From contig CAJNDS010002157.1 of NCBI GenBank assembly GCA_905221605.1, positions 526,501 through 590,500 of the forward strand: a stretch of DNA of 64,000 nucleotides, in the 5' to 3' direction. This stretch comes from Symbiodinium natans (taxonomy: Eukaryota; Sar; Dinophyceae; Suessiales; Symbiodiniaceae). The notes below the pieces were generated by a model. That model worked only from the letters and a program-made list of their open reading frames with translations. It did not search any database and was not told the DNA's origin. Positions 22,891 through 33,751 of this stretch are shown one piece after another. Each line of letters opens with the position of its first letter. Within the stretch, counting starts at the first letter, position 1. Made by a program: the position numbers and the translations under genes.

Positions 22891-22918
22891 TTTAACATTT
22901 AGGGTTATATGGTAGAGA

Positions 22919-23006
22919 GGTTTAGGGTTTAGGGGTTTAGGGTTTAGGGTTTAGGGTTTAGGGTTTAGGGTTTAGGGTTTGGGGTTTGGGGTTTAGGGTT
23001 TAGGGT
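22919..23006. repeat. Telomeric array after the 60-bp tandem repeat
   Basis: TTTAGGG with GGGTTTGGGG variants; starts 30 bases after the last CCAATTGG unit. Confidence 0.93.
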
Positions 23007-23290
23007 GCAAGCCGAGTGATCTCTCACACACAGTCCACGACGATCATCGAAGACTTGTTGGGATCCCTGACTGCGCAGCCAAGTGCACAAGTCGAGGCCC
23101 TTCCTGTGACTTCCAAGTAGTAGATTTGAACCCCCCTAAGTAGGGTTTGGGGGTTAGGGTTTAGGGTTTGGGGTTTAGGGTTTGGGGTTTAGGGTTGGGG
23201 GTTTGGGGTTTGGGGTTTAGGGTTTGGGGCTTCGGGTTTAGGGGTGTACGGCTTAAGGATCATCAGCCCCCTCCCAAAACTAGTAGGCAC

Positions 23291-23799
23291 ATGGAGCCCC
23301 AGGTTAGTCTTCTGCTGGAAACTGCAAAGGCGATCGCTGGTAAGAAAAACACCTCACAACAGCTGCGCCGACAACCCTGCGGAGTCTTTCAAGCCTAGCC
23401 AAATAAACCCAATAAACCCTAAACCCTAAAACCCTAGACCCAAGAGTAACCTAGGAATAAAACGGGTGCCGAGTACCCTTTTTGGGTTTTTATACTGCCT
23501 CAAACTCGCAGGAGGACAATTATGATGTCGGCCTGTCCTATGGCCTTGGGCCAAAGGAGGTGGAAGAACAGGCTTTCGCCAAGCAGCTTTGGGAGGTGTG
23601 CGCCAAAATCGCTCCTAAAATCCGATGCCAGAGGAAATAACGTACGTTTCTTACTTCACCAAGAACCAAGAAAGAAAAAAGGATAAACTTGATTGTTGCA
23701 ACTACATAAGGGAGCCCAAAAAGCTTAAAGTTCAACTATTGGCTAAGGAAGCTTGGGCTGTGGGGGCAACTTTATGTTTTGGACCTGGGCAGCTCGTGA
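23291..23799 (+). CDS. Possible small three-exon gene on the plus strand
   Basis: Exons 23291-23335, 23512-23633 and 23748-23799 join in phase (219 nt, ending TGA): MEPQVSLLLETAKAI, then EDNYDVGLSYGLGPKEVEEQ with AFAKQLWEVCAKIAPKI, then KLGLWGQLYVLDLGSS. Splice sites would be GC/AG and GA/AG. Intron 2 is a family M element. Exon 2 has convincing protein-like composition; the first exon and start are weak. No family recognised. Confidence 0.4.
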
Positions 23800-24006
23800 C
23801 ATCCAGCTTTGCTGGGGAGTCCGCTGCTTGCCCCCCATCTGAAACAACAATTCCTGCAAACCCTCACGGGCACAGGCAGTTCTACGGCTACATGGGCTAC
23901 AACCACTCAGATTGCGCTGGAGCAGTGTCGAAGGCACCCTTGTTCTCCGCCTCATCGTCTTCCTGCTTTGCTGCCATGGCCACTTCCTGCGCAATTCTGT
24001 CGATCA

Positions 24007-24023
24007 TCTACTCTTTGCTTAAG

Positions 24024-24060
<37 letters not shown>

Positions 24061-24086
24061 CGTGGGTTCTTAAGCGAATCGTAGTA
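24007..24086. mobile_element. MITE family K with a 33-base poly(C) loop
   Basis: TCTACTCTTTGCTTAAGACC then C33 then GGGTTCTTAAGCGAATCGTA. The homopolymer replaces the element's centre. Confidence 0.78.
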
Positions 24087-24471
24087 ATCTGTCCATGGCC
24101 CGCATGCCGATGTGTGATGCTCGCGATGTGTCACATGCGCAGCAACATGTTGGTCACATGTCAGTGGCTTTGCTGTGTATGTCTATGCAGCGAGCCAACT
24201 AAATACATCTTTAAACCCCGGAAATCTGGGCACGCAAGCAAAACAACAAACATCAACAAAACAACCAAAAACAACAATCAAACTCAAACAGCACAAGCAA
24301 GCAAGCGAAACAAAAAGACCAAACAAGCAAAACGAAAAAAGCTTATTTACTTCTGCCATTCCCACCCGATGTGAAAGCCATCCTGCCCAGGTAGCTACGG
24401 ATACTTCGCCGCAGGCATCTTTATACGGTTCTTAAGGGAGGGGGTTTAAAGGGGGTTTAAGGGGTTTAAGG

Positions 24472-24553
24472 GGGTTAGGGTTTAGGGTTTAGGGTTTAGG
24501 GTTTAGGGTTTAGGGTTTAGGGTTTAGGGTTTAGGGTTTAGGGTTTAGGGTTA
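24472..24553. repeat. Telomeric array, 11 units
   Basis: TTTAGGG; opposite-orientation blocks follow at 24690-24745 and 24842-24920 with short unique spacers. Confidence 0.95.
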
Positions 24554-25281
24554 GGGAGGGGGTTTCAAGGGGGGTAGGTACCTAGAAAACCTTAGAAAAG
24601 TTTAGGGAGCCCTTAGGGAGTAGTGGGGGGGGGTGTATTAGGGTTTAGGGTTTCATACCCCCCTTGAACCCCGTCCCTATCCCTAAACCCCAAACCCTAA
24701 ACCCTAAACCCTAAGCCCTAAACCCTAAACCCTAAACCCCCTAAACCCCAACCTTATAGCATCGGTCGCCTGACTCTCCGCGGAACTCTCAGGGTGGGTT
24801 CGACGGAACTCTTGCGGGAGTCTCTGGCGATGAGCACTCTCTAAACCCTAAACCCTAAACCCTAAACCTTAACCCTAAACCCTAAACCCTAAACACTAAA
24901 CCCTAAACCCTAAACCCTAAGCTTCTGCGTGGGGTTGGGCACTCCGCACTCGGCGGGACTCTTTGCGAGCTTCTCTGCGGGGGTGGGGCACGCCGAGGAC
25001 CCGCAACCCCACAACGAGGGTGGGGAAGAACACACAACAAACTCACAACACAAACAACCAAGACCAGCAAACCAAACCAAAAGAAAACACACCAACAAAT
25101 CGCAAACGAAAACAAAACAAAAACAAAACAAAGCAAAGCAAAACGACAATCACACACAGACACCCTGAACACCCTAAACCCTGAACCCTAAACTCTGAAC
25201 CCCAAAAACCTGAACCCTGAACCCTAAACCCTCAACCTTAAACCCTAAATCTTAAACCCTAAGCCCTAAACCCTAGCACGT

Positions 25282-25331
25282 CCTTCTTCTCGGAGGAGAC
25301 GGTCGCCGACTCCATGTCCTGCGCCCCAGGA
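25282..25331 (-). CDS. Possible exon
   Basis: Between GGCGCAG and a GTGCTAGGG donor the minus strand encodes DMESATVSSEKKD, polar and acidic. Same strand as gene B; a tail exon is possible but unproven. Confidence 0.2.
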
Positions 25332-25632
25332 GAGATTATAATCCCCCCTGATACTAACCTCCCCCCCCTACCCCCTAATGTTAAATACACCCCACATATA
25401 CTACAATATAACAATAATGGGGGGGGGGGGGGGGGTATTGAATATTGGGGGAAGGGAGGGGGGGGTTCATGTTCGGGGGAGGGGATTGACTTTGTTGTCC
25501 AGTACCTAGGGGAACTAAAGGTGAACCTTTGGGATTAGAAGGGGATGATATTGCCCCAAAAAAGGTTAAAGGTTACCTAAAACTAAGTTAAAGCACCCTC
25601 AGGACCAGTAAAGGTGCGAGGCTGAGGGTCAA

Positions 25633-25702
25633 GTTTAGGGTTTAGGGTTTAGGGTTTAGGGTTTAGGGTTTAGGGTTTAGGGTTTAGGGTTTAGGGTTTA
25701 GG
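25633..25702. repeat. Telomeric array, 10 units
   Basis: Perfect TTTAGGG, followed at 25800-25915 by a decayed block with GGGTTTGGGG variants. Confidence 0.95.
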
Positions 25703-26366
25703 GCGGGTTTTTGAAGGCTCAGGGTGGTCTTGTTTGGGCATGGAGTGGGTGGGGTCAAATGGATTTGATGGGGCCCAAGGTCCCAAATGAACCGGGCTTA
25801 GGGTTTAGGGTTTAGGGTTTGGGGTTTAGGGTTTAGGGTTTCGGGTTTGGGGTTTAGGGTTTAGGGTTTGGGGTTTAGGGCTTTAGGGCTTAGGGTTTGA
25901 GGTTTAGGGTTTCGCGTTCATGCACTCGACAAGTAGGAAGCAGGGATGTTCTAAACACCAAGTGGCTTCTACTTCTAGATTCACATACCTTCAAATAACC
26001 GCGTAATCGCTAGTAAACAGCATAGAAAAATGAATCGAAATAATAGTATATGTAAATGATTATGTACTAAGAGTTCTTAACAAAATGGAATCATCACATC
26101 CCCATTAAGGACTGTTAGTATAAGGGGGAAGATCCCAACCCAAACCCAAAACCCTGAGTCAGCTTCCATGCTTTTCAGGCAAAGGCGTGTCTCACCCAGC
26201 GGATCGCACTCCCTGGCTCCCCGTGTTAAGGGTTTTAGGGTTTCAGGGTTCAGGTGTTTTGGGGTTTTTGGTTTAGGGTAGGGGGTACTAGAATCCCCAT
26301 TGAGGACTTCACCTCCGTCCCTCATTCTTGTGAAATTGTGTGGCCCCTTATCAGGACGAGTCCCTT

Positions 26367-26452
26367 GGGATGTCCGCCCTTATACTTACAGCCCTCAATA
26401 GGGACCCCCCAGAACAATCCCGATTAAAGGCTCTTAGTAGAAGGGGGACCAG
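26367..26452. mobile_element. MITE family D, decayed
   Basis: TTGGGATGTCCGCCCTTATA through AGTAGAAGGGGGACC. A half copy lies nearby at 26090-26138. Confidence 0.6.
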
Positions 26453-26875
26453 CGAACCCCCTTCAAGAGACAAATCCCCTGCTCCTCGAACTTTGAGGGT
26501 TTAGGGTTTCGGGTTTAGGATTTTGAGTTAAGGGCTCACTACTTGCATCCCAAACTTCAAGCATGGGTGGCCAGAGTATTTCCAGCTCCTTCCCCCAGTG
26601 CCCAAAAAAACCGAAGGTTTAGGGTTTCAGGGTTTAGGGTTTGAGGGTTTAGGGTTTACGAGCTTAGGGTTTAGGAGATTTGGGTTTTGGGTTTAGGGTT
26701 TGGGTGTAAACCCTCGACCCAGGCAGCAAATACCCGGAATCCTTGCCCCGCGCCCTGAACCCTCAACCCTTGACCTCACCCTATACATCCTCAACGGTCC
26801 TAAACCCTAAGCCCTTAACCGAAAACTCTAAACCCTAAACCCGCAGTCCTGGAGCTGCTTTAGCTGGGTGACCGA

Positions 26876-26943
26876 AACGACGGACGACGTGGACATCAGC
26901 TGCGATCGCCGCGTCAGCACCAACGAGGCTTCACCCACCTTAA
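26876..26943 (-). CDS. Possible exon
   Basis: After CTTAAG the minus strand reads VGEASLVLTRRSQLMSTSSV, with a GT donor (GTCACCCAG) at its end. The Ser/Arg-rich composition would suit a cytoplasmic tail of gene B. Evidence is only local. Confidence 0.25.
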
Positions 26944-27026
26944 GGGCCAGCTCCATGGGCTTTAAGGGCGTTTAGGGTTTAGGGTTTAGCGATATTATGA
27001 AGCGATATTATGTAGGGTTTAGGTAG

Positions 27027-27142
27027 CTACTATTTGCATAAGAACCCCTCCCCCCCCCCCCCAACAAGTTAAAATGAAATCTTCCTTGCAAGGGAAACAT
27101 AGGAATGGTTAAATGTCTTAGGGTTTCTTCAGCAAATGGTAG
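27027..27142. mobile_element. MITE family K with poly(C) tract
   Basis: CTACTATTTGCATAAGAACC, a C run, then GGGTTTCTTCAGCAAATGGT. Two of five K copies have C tracts at the same side. Confidence 0.75.
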
Positions 27143-27608
27143 TTTGGGGTTTGGGGTTTTGGGATGCGGTTTGGGGTTCAGGGCTTAGAGTGCAGAGCTG
27201 AAGGCTTTAGTGATTGATGTCGCCTGCCATGGCCGACACTCAGGACACTCTAAAGGTTCTAGGACTGCAGCTTAGGGCGCGGTTTCGGGTTTTGGTCTTT
27301 AGCAGATTAGGACGCGTGCAGGGTTTTGGTCTTTAGGCTGCAAGCCGGGAGTGGAATCCTGCAGATCTGCGAGTTCAAGATGTAAAGAGCCATCGGAGAC
27401 CCCCAAACCTCAAACTCTAAGCCCGAAAAAGCCCTCAACCCCACAAGAGCTTAGGGCTTTGGGTTTAGGGTTGAATGGTGCCTGGGTGTCTCCCAGCACT
27501 ACCCTTCAAACAAACTCCTCACCCCCCCCCCCCCCCCCCCCTCGCCACCTGCACCCCCCGCAGCCCGACTGGTTAGGGTTTTGGGTTGAGGCGTTTAGGG
27601 TTTACGGT

Positions 27609-27706
27609 TGGGATGTTCCCCCTTATGCTAACAGTCCTTAATTGGGATTCTAAGGGGGGGGGGGGGGTATGCCCATTACGGACTGAGCATACGCGGGAAC
27701 ATCCCA
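27609..27706. mobile_element. MITE family D with poly(G) centre
   Basis: TGGGATGTTCCCCCTTATGC to CGCGGGAACATCCCA; a 13-base G run fills the loop. Confidence 0.82.
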
Positions 27707-28564
27707 AGCTTAAGGTTGTCTGGGTTGCCCAGCAACCTAAGAGCAAACAGGGTGCCCTGTTCTTAGTTGAATGGGTTCGCAAGGGCTCCCTAACAGTACG
27801 CTAGGATGTCCCTTAGAACCCTAAAACCCGAAAACCCTAACCTGGGGCAGGAAACCCTTAGCCCGGTTTAGGGTTGAGGGTTGAGGGTTTAGGGTTTAGG
27901 GGTTTAGGGTTTTAGGGTTTTAGGGTTTAGGGTTTAGGGTTTAGGGTTTAGGGTTTAGAGTTTAGGGTTTAGGGTTTAGGGTTTAGGTACAAGAAAGGCA
28001 GTAAGGGCACTACTGGCCATCCTAGTTGTCGAGGGCTGGGCTCAGGGCTTGCGCACTGTTGAGGGCTTAAGGGCCTTTGATAAACCCTAAACCCTCTCTC
28101 TCTCACAGGCGCTCAGTCAATGTCAGGCCTGTCGTGGCATCACAGCCAGCACAAAAGAGGCAATGGCCCGCGACCACTGCACTTACAGGAAACAGCGACT
28201 CAAATCGGCAGTGGCTCTTTGACCACCGCGCACACAGACCGCTCTTGCATGGCACTTACTCGCACTTGCCCATCAGCATCGACGAACCCTGTCCCCGTGA
28301 GAAGCAGGAACCGACTCAATCACGAAAACGCAATCGAAGTAGAAACGCATAAGATGTTGCACACATTCCTGCCATCGTTCAGTATCCGAAACCCTAAACC
28401 CTAAACCCTAAATCCTGCTTACATCTTCCCGGGCTTTCATTCGATTGGAAGAGTGGAGATTGCATGAGTTTAGGGTGGGGGCCGGCCTTATTGTGAAGTT
28501 TTGGCCTCCTGTCCTACATTATTCTCACAGACTTGACCCTAAACCCCAAGCCCTTATGCAGTCA

Positions 28565-28640
28565 GACGGTGCCTCGGATCCGACAGCTGTCACGATCTGA
28601 GCCGTCATGCGCAAGTCGTAGATAGAAAGGTTCCTTGGCG
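28565..28640 (-). CDS. Possible exon
   Basis: After a CCAAG acceptor one frame reads NLSIYDLRMTAQIVTAVGSE with GC-rich codons like the receptor exons. It is on the right strand to be a 3' exon of gene B, about 5 kb beyond the last assigned exon. No paralogue is available. Confidence 0.25.
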
Positions 28641-29337
28641 CGTTGCTGTCGCTTTCTCTTCGCTTTGCTTGGGTTCACCCTAAGCTCACCAAACCCTCAA
28701 CCCTAAACCCTCAACTCTAAACCCTAACCATAAGCCCTATAAGCCTTTAGGGTTGATGCGGTTTCGGGTCGAGCTAGTGATCTATGAGCTCCAAGGCTTC
28801 TTCTTACACGGGCACGTGTGAAGAAGCCACCTTTTTCTTTTGAGCAAATAAAAAACCTAGCCGCCCTGCGTTCCATACAGAAGCTGGTTGCCAAGTGACC
28901 CCAAACCCTAAACCCTAAACCCTAAACCCTAGACCCTAGACCCTAAACCCTAAACCCTAAACCCTTTCTGTGCAGCAGGTCTGGCTCTTAACCCCAAACC
29001 CGTTGTTGCTTAAAGGGGTTTACCAGGGAGCCTAGACCCCAAAAAGGGTTTAGGGTTTAGGGTTTAGGGATTAGGGTTTAGGGTTTAGGGTACTACGGAG
29101 CATCCTAGTAAAGCCCGCGTGTGGACATGCTTTTGGAAAATCTTGAACCTGCTTGACTCATGCCCGTGCCCCGAATGCCCTAAATCGATCCCGGTTTAGG
29201 GTTTTTAGGGTTTAGGGTTTAGGGTTCTGGGTGCACACGAAACTTTTTGGTGCATGGAACCCCGGGAGAATTGAATTTAATGCCGAAGCAGAGGGAGATC
29301 ATGAACAGCAACGCAATGTTGGACCTGCTTTCGTGTT

Positions 29338-29436
29338 CCTCCCCCCCCTTCCCCGCCCCCCCCCCCTCCCCCCCCTCCCCCCTTCCCGCCGCCCTTCCCC
29401 CCCTTCCCCCCCCCCCCCCCCCCCCTTTCCCCTTCC

Positions 29437-29462
<26 letters not shown>
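29338..29462. repeat. Poly(C)-rich low-complexity tract
   Basis: About 120 bp of C runs broken by T and G. Proline- and glycine-rich frames here are artefacts. Confidence 0.95.
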
Positions 29463-29469
<7 letters not shown>

Positions 29470-30090
29470 TCAACAGCCGAAGCTGGTTTTTGGTCTCTTC
29501 AAACGGCCCACGGGGTTTTGCATGGTCTTAGGGCGGAGTTTACATGAGTTTAAAAGGGGCAGCGAGGCCCGGCAATTGACTTTCGAGGCGCGCCCCGGGA
29601 CATTTTCTGACGACACCCGGACGAGTTGACTTAATTGAGGATCTCACTCTGGACAAAAAACAGTTCGGGTGTCCTGAACAGAATGGCCAACTTGACTTTA
29701 TAGATGGTACCATTATGAAACCGCCTCCAACATGAGTAAATTCAACACCCACTCAGTGATGGTTGAGGCAAGCATCTGCAGCACTTGTGCGAGGTCGGTC
29801 TCGCCCAATTCCTGTTCATGGTGGACGATACCCGAAACCCTTTTAACAACCCTAAACCCTAAACCCTATCCCTCTTTTGACAACCCTAAACCCTAAACCT
29901 TAAACCCGAAACCCTACGTCAAACACCTCAAGCTTCAAACTCCTAGTCCAACCTCTGGGAGCCCAAACGCCCTGAACTTGCATCTGCAAAGGGCACACGG
30001 CTGGGTTGGAATGGAGGGTCGAGGTGGAAAAATTATGGCAATTCTACAGAAGTGTACTATTTACACGATTAATCCAGGTTCATACCACAC

Positions 30091-30192
30091 GGGTCCATTT
30101 GTAGTACTATTATGGAATTAGGTACCCAAAAACCATATTTAGCATGGTTTTTGGGTACCTAATATTCCATAATAGTACTACAAAATGGACCC
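30091..30192. mobile_element. Palindromic MITE family E
   Basis: Near-perfect inverted repeat: GGGTCCATTTGTAGTACTAT pairs with ATAGTACTACAAAATGGACCC, with inner TTAGGTACCCAAAAACCATA arms. No ORF. Confidence 0.85.
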
Positions 30193-30781
30193 TTTGGGTA
30201 GCGACCGCGGTTCTCAGGGGTAGGGTCGGCCAGACTGCGAAGGTCTCCGGAAGATCTGTATTGGGCCCCTGCATATGTCCCTATCGCGCCTCTATGTCGG
30301 TATATGGGCCCCCCGGCTTCCATATAAATATATACACACACATATATATATATACACAAGTACATGGGCTTTAGGACGTGTGGGTTTTTAGGCTTACAGG
30401 GTTTGGGCTTCATGAAAAACTAACCAGATAAGACAATCGAGTGGTCTGCTGCAGAGTGAAAATCAAATATTCAATGACAAAAAACGGGGTAAGAAGCGTA
30501 AGATCGCAACGTATGGAGCTCAGGATTGTACGGTGTTTAGGGCTTTCCTTACTTCTCCAATAACCAGGGGGGCAAAAGGTTACTTGAATATCCCTGTTAA
30601 AATTGGAAACCCAAAATGTTGTGAAAGTTCAACTATTACATGTAGGATACATACAGGCCGCGGTGCCAGGAAAATCCAAACCCACGCGCAGATCGTGCGG
30701 AATTCCAAGCAAGCTGTACTGCAAAACATGTCCGGACTCCTGTGGGTGCGCCCAGAAACTGCCCCAGCACAGTATTCGCCA

Positions 30782-30896
30782 CCCTAAGCCCTAAGCCCTA
30801 AGCCCTAAGCCCTAAGCCCCCAAGCCCCAAGCCCCAAGCCCCAAGCCCTAAGCCCTAAACCCCCAAACCCTAAACCCTAAACCCTAAACCCTAAGC
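30782..30896. repeat. GCCCTAA / GCCCCAA variant array
   Basis: Blocks of GCCCTAA, GCCCCAA and then CCCTAAA; another GCCCTAA block is at 58351-58402. Confidence 0.92.
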
Positions 30897-31174
30897 CTCA
30901 CATAGGAGACATCAGCCCACGCTGTGATCATCTTGCATTTGTTGGCGATAGAGCTTACTTGGCGCTGAGGAACCGAGGCGCGCACTTCCCAATGCCTATC
31001 CCAGACCCTACGCCCTACACCATCAAGCCTTAACCCTAAACCCTTTGCGCCCTGAACTTCAAGGGTTTAGGGTTTAACCCTAAACCCTGAATCCTAAACC
31101 CTACAGACCCTATCAACCCTCAATTCTCTACAGTAAGCCCTTTTTGCTTCAGGTCTCCTGGGGTGTCCTGCCGG

Positions 31175-31280
31175 TAAACCCTAAACCCTAAACCCTAAAC
31201 CCTAAACCCTAAACCCTAAACCCTAAACCCTAAACCCTAAACCCTAAACCCTAAACCCTAAACCCTAAACCCTAAACCCT
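31175..31280. repeat. Telomeric array, about 15 units
   Basis: Perfect CCCTAAA; a second seven-unit block follows at 31399-31448, with 118 bp of unique sequence between. Confidence 0.95.
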
Positions 31281-31739
31281 AGCCATGGCCTGGATTCGCC
31301 TCGAAAGAAGAATGAGCTTCTCGCTGAGAAGCTTCGGCTGTGGAATCGCTCCTGTAGCTCGAAGCTCTGTGGTGTGGAGCTATGAAGCTATCTTTTGCCC
31401 TAAACCCTAAACCCTAAACCCTAAACCCTAAACCCTAAACCCTAAACCTTAAGGTTCAGGGTTTAGGGTTATTAGGTTTGACACCGAGTTGAAGCTTGGG
31501 GTTTAAGCTTGTGGGGCTTCGGGGGGGAAAAGGGTGGTCAAGGCTTATAAGGCTTTTGTTGTTTGCTGGTTTTGGGGGATTTTTAGGGTTCGTCATTCTT
31601 TGTGCCACCCGCGCTGTGTTGGGGTTTGGGGTTCTGGGGCAGTTGGGTTTAGACCTCTCAGCTAACAGGGCTGACGGCTTTGGGCGGGCTGCAGTAAGCG
31701 TTTAGGTCATTGCCCGCCTAGCTGAGCTCACCCACCCAA

Positions 31740-31833
31740 AGGGTCCATTTGTAGTACTGTTATGGAATTAGGTACGCCAAAAACCATACTAAATACGGTT
31801 TCTGGGGGTACCTAATTCCATAATAGTACTACC
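31740..31833. mobile_element. Palindromic MITE family E, second copy
   Basis: Same arms as the 30.1 kb copy (GGGTCCATTTGTAGTACTGT; TACCTAATTCCATAATAGTA) with a few substitutions, 1.6 kb away. Confidence 0.82.
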
Positions 31834-32216
31834 TCTGGGTCAGGTCACATTGCAGTTTAGGGTTTAGGGCCCAGGGCCCAGGGAGTAGGGTTTAGGGTTT
31901 AGGTATCAAGCTTCGGGTTCTTAGGGGTTCCGCGTTGGGTTGAGGGCCTAGGCTGGTTCAGGCTTGAGGGCCTCAACCGTAAACCCTAAAAATCACGAAA
32001 CCCTGAACCCCAAACCCTAAACCGCAAACCCCAGGGTTTCAGGTTTAGGGTTTGGGGCTTTGGGAGTGTGAGCTTGAGACGGTTGCGGCCGCGTTTCGGA
32101 TTTCGGGTGTTGAAGGGTTCAGGGTTCAGGGTTTGGGGTTTGGGGTTCAAGGTTAAGGGTTTAGGGTTTGGGGGCCCTTATCAAATGACAATTTAGCCCT
32201 GAACACTAAGCTTCCT

Positions 32217-32345
32217 CATAGGGTTTAGGGTTTATAGGGTTTATAGGGTTTATAGGGTTTATAGGGTTTATAGGGTTTATAGGGTTTATAGGGTTTATAG
32301 GGTTTATAGGGTTTATAGGGTTTATAGGGTTTATAGGGTTTAGGG
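32217..32345. repeat. (GGGTTTATA)n variant array, 13 units
   Basis: A 9-base telomere-derived unit repeated almost perfectly, so the variant itself has been amplified by slippage or unequal exchange. Confidence 0.95.
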
Positions 32346-33610
32346 TTTGAGGGTTTCGGGGTTTAGGTTTCATGGTGTGGACTGCGACCATTTCTGCCTG
32401 CACCACGCCACTGCACAAAACGATAAGGCACGTAACTTCCCGAATCCCAGGCTACTCTTCTCAAGGGTTTATAGGGTTTTGGGCTTAGGGTTTATAGGGT
32501 TAGGGTTTAGGGTTTAGGGAATTCACCCGCAGTTCGACAACACATTTCAGCAAGACGGAGTTTATGCTGCTGGCAGACGCAACCCGGCAGCCCCACATGC
32601 GGTGCATGGTTCCTACAGCATGGCCAAATCTCAGCTTGAACGTTAACAGTCCCATGAACCACTCACCCCAAACCCCAAACCCTGAACCCTGACCGCAAAC
32701 CCTGAACCTAACCAAACCTCTAGGAGGCTAACTTCTGTCTCAGCATCCCAGCGCCAGAAGCACGCTCTCTTGAGCTCCGCCCATGACATTCAATCCTCAG
32801 CCAACCCTAATCCCTAAACCCTAAACCCCAAACCCCAAACCCTGAAGCAGGAGGTGGCACACAAGAAGCGCAAGAATACCCATCTGTCTTGGGCGGTTTC
32901 TATGGCCATGGGAAAACAATTCATTCGGTGTAGGTTTTAGTTTTTAGGCTTTTGGGTTTGGGCTCAGGTCCGGAAGAAATCTCAAACCTCGACGCAGGCG
33001 AGTCTCCGAATCCGAATGCAAGACTGTTGCGAATCTAGACCCAAGAGTAGCCTAGGTTTTAAAGGGGACTATAAGGGACCCTAAACCCCAAAAACAGGGA
33101 ATCAGGGCCTACTCCGGGTCCCAGGGCATTTCATGCCGTCTGCCACAGAAGCCACGGGCCTTTGCCATGGTTCTTAGTGAATCTTCCAACCGCAGGGGGC
33201 ATTTCCCAAAGGGCAAGTGCTCATCGCCCGATTGCTGAAGCATAAGAAAGGGGCCTCAATAAGTAGAATAGGGTTATTCTTCGATAATCACTGCAACAGT
33301 TGCGACATAAGATGCTACAACACAATCTATCAACATAACATCATGTCATTTCAGTGTGCGTCTCACCGTTTGCGGGGCTCGTTTTAGCGCCTACGGCATT
33401 GTCTCATGGCTGTGAGGGGGGGGCAAAGGACACAACAACCATTCCAACGTTACGCAGCCGACGCCTTGTCGACCCTGACCCGCACGCCCCTGGAGCCGTA
33501 CGACCCCTTTGCGGCTTAGGGATTCACAGGGACCTAAACCCTAAACCCTAAACCCTACACCCTAAACCGGGGTTTAGGGCTTCGGGTTTAGGTTGCGCTC
33601 CCCACGACAA

Positions 33611-33698
33611 GAAGCGAATCAGCGCAGACAGCGTCACGCAAAGCATGAGGAAGACCACCTCTAGCTTAGTTTAGGGTTTAGAGTTGAGGGGTTAGGGT

Positions 33699-33751
<53 letters not shown>

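Larger units (their letters stand above)
28700..33600. other. Region beyond the last assigned gene B exon
   Basis: Telomeric arrays, family E palindromes, a family M element, C-rich tract. Short minus-strand open stretches at 32525-32660 and 30900-30985 have protein-like composition but no support from a paralogue. Confidence 0.5.

Noticed and set aside
22046-22902. Overlapping frames with repeated QLVLNNG-like peptides
   Set aside because: They follow the 60-bp tandem repeat in several phases and have no splice or start context.
23625-24374. A 249-codon plus-strand frame
   Set aside because: It runs through a family M element and the C33 tract of a family K element; only the part near 23748-23799 fits a possible gene.
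29219-29629. Proline-rich and glycine-rich frames of 80-130 codons
   Set aside because: They are products of the C-rich tract on both strands.
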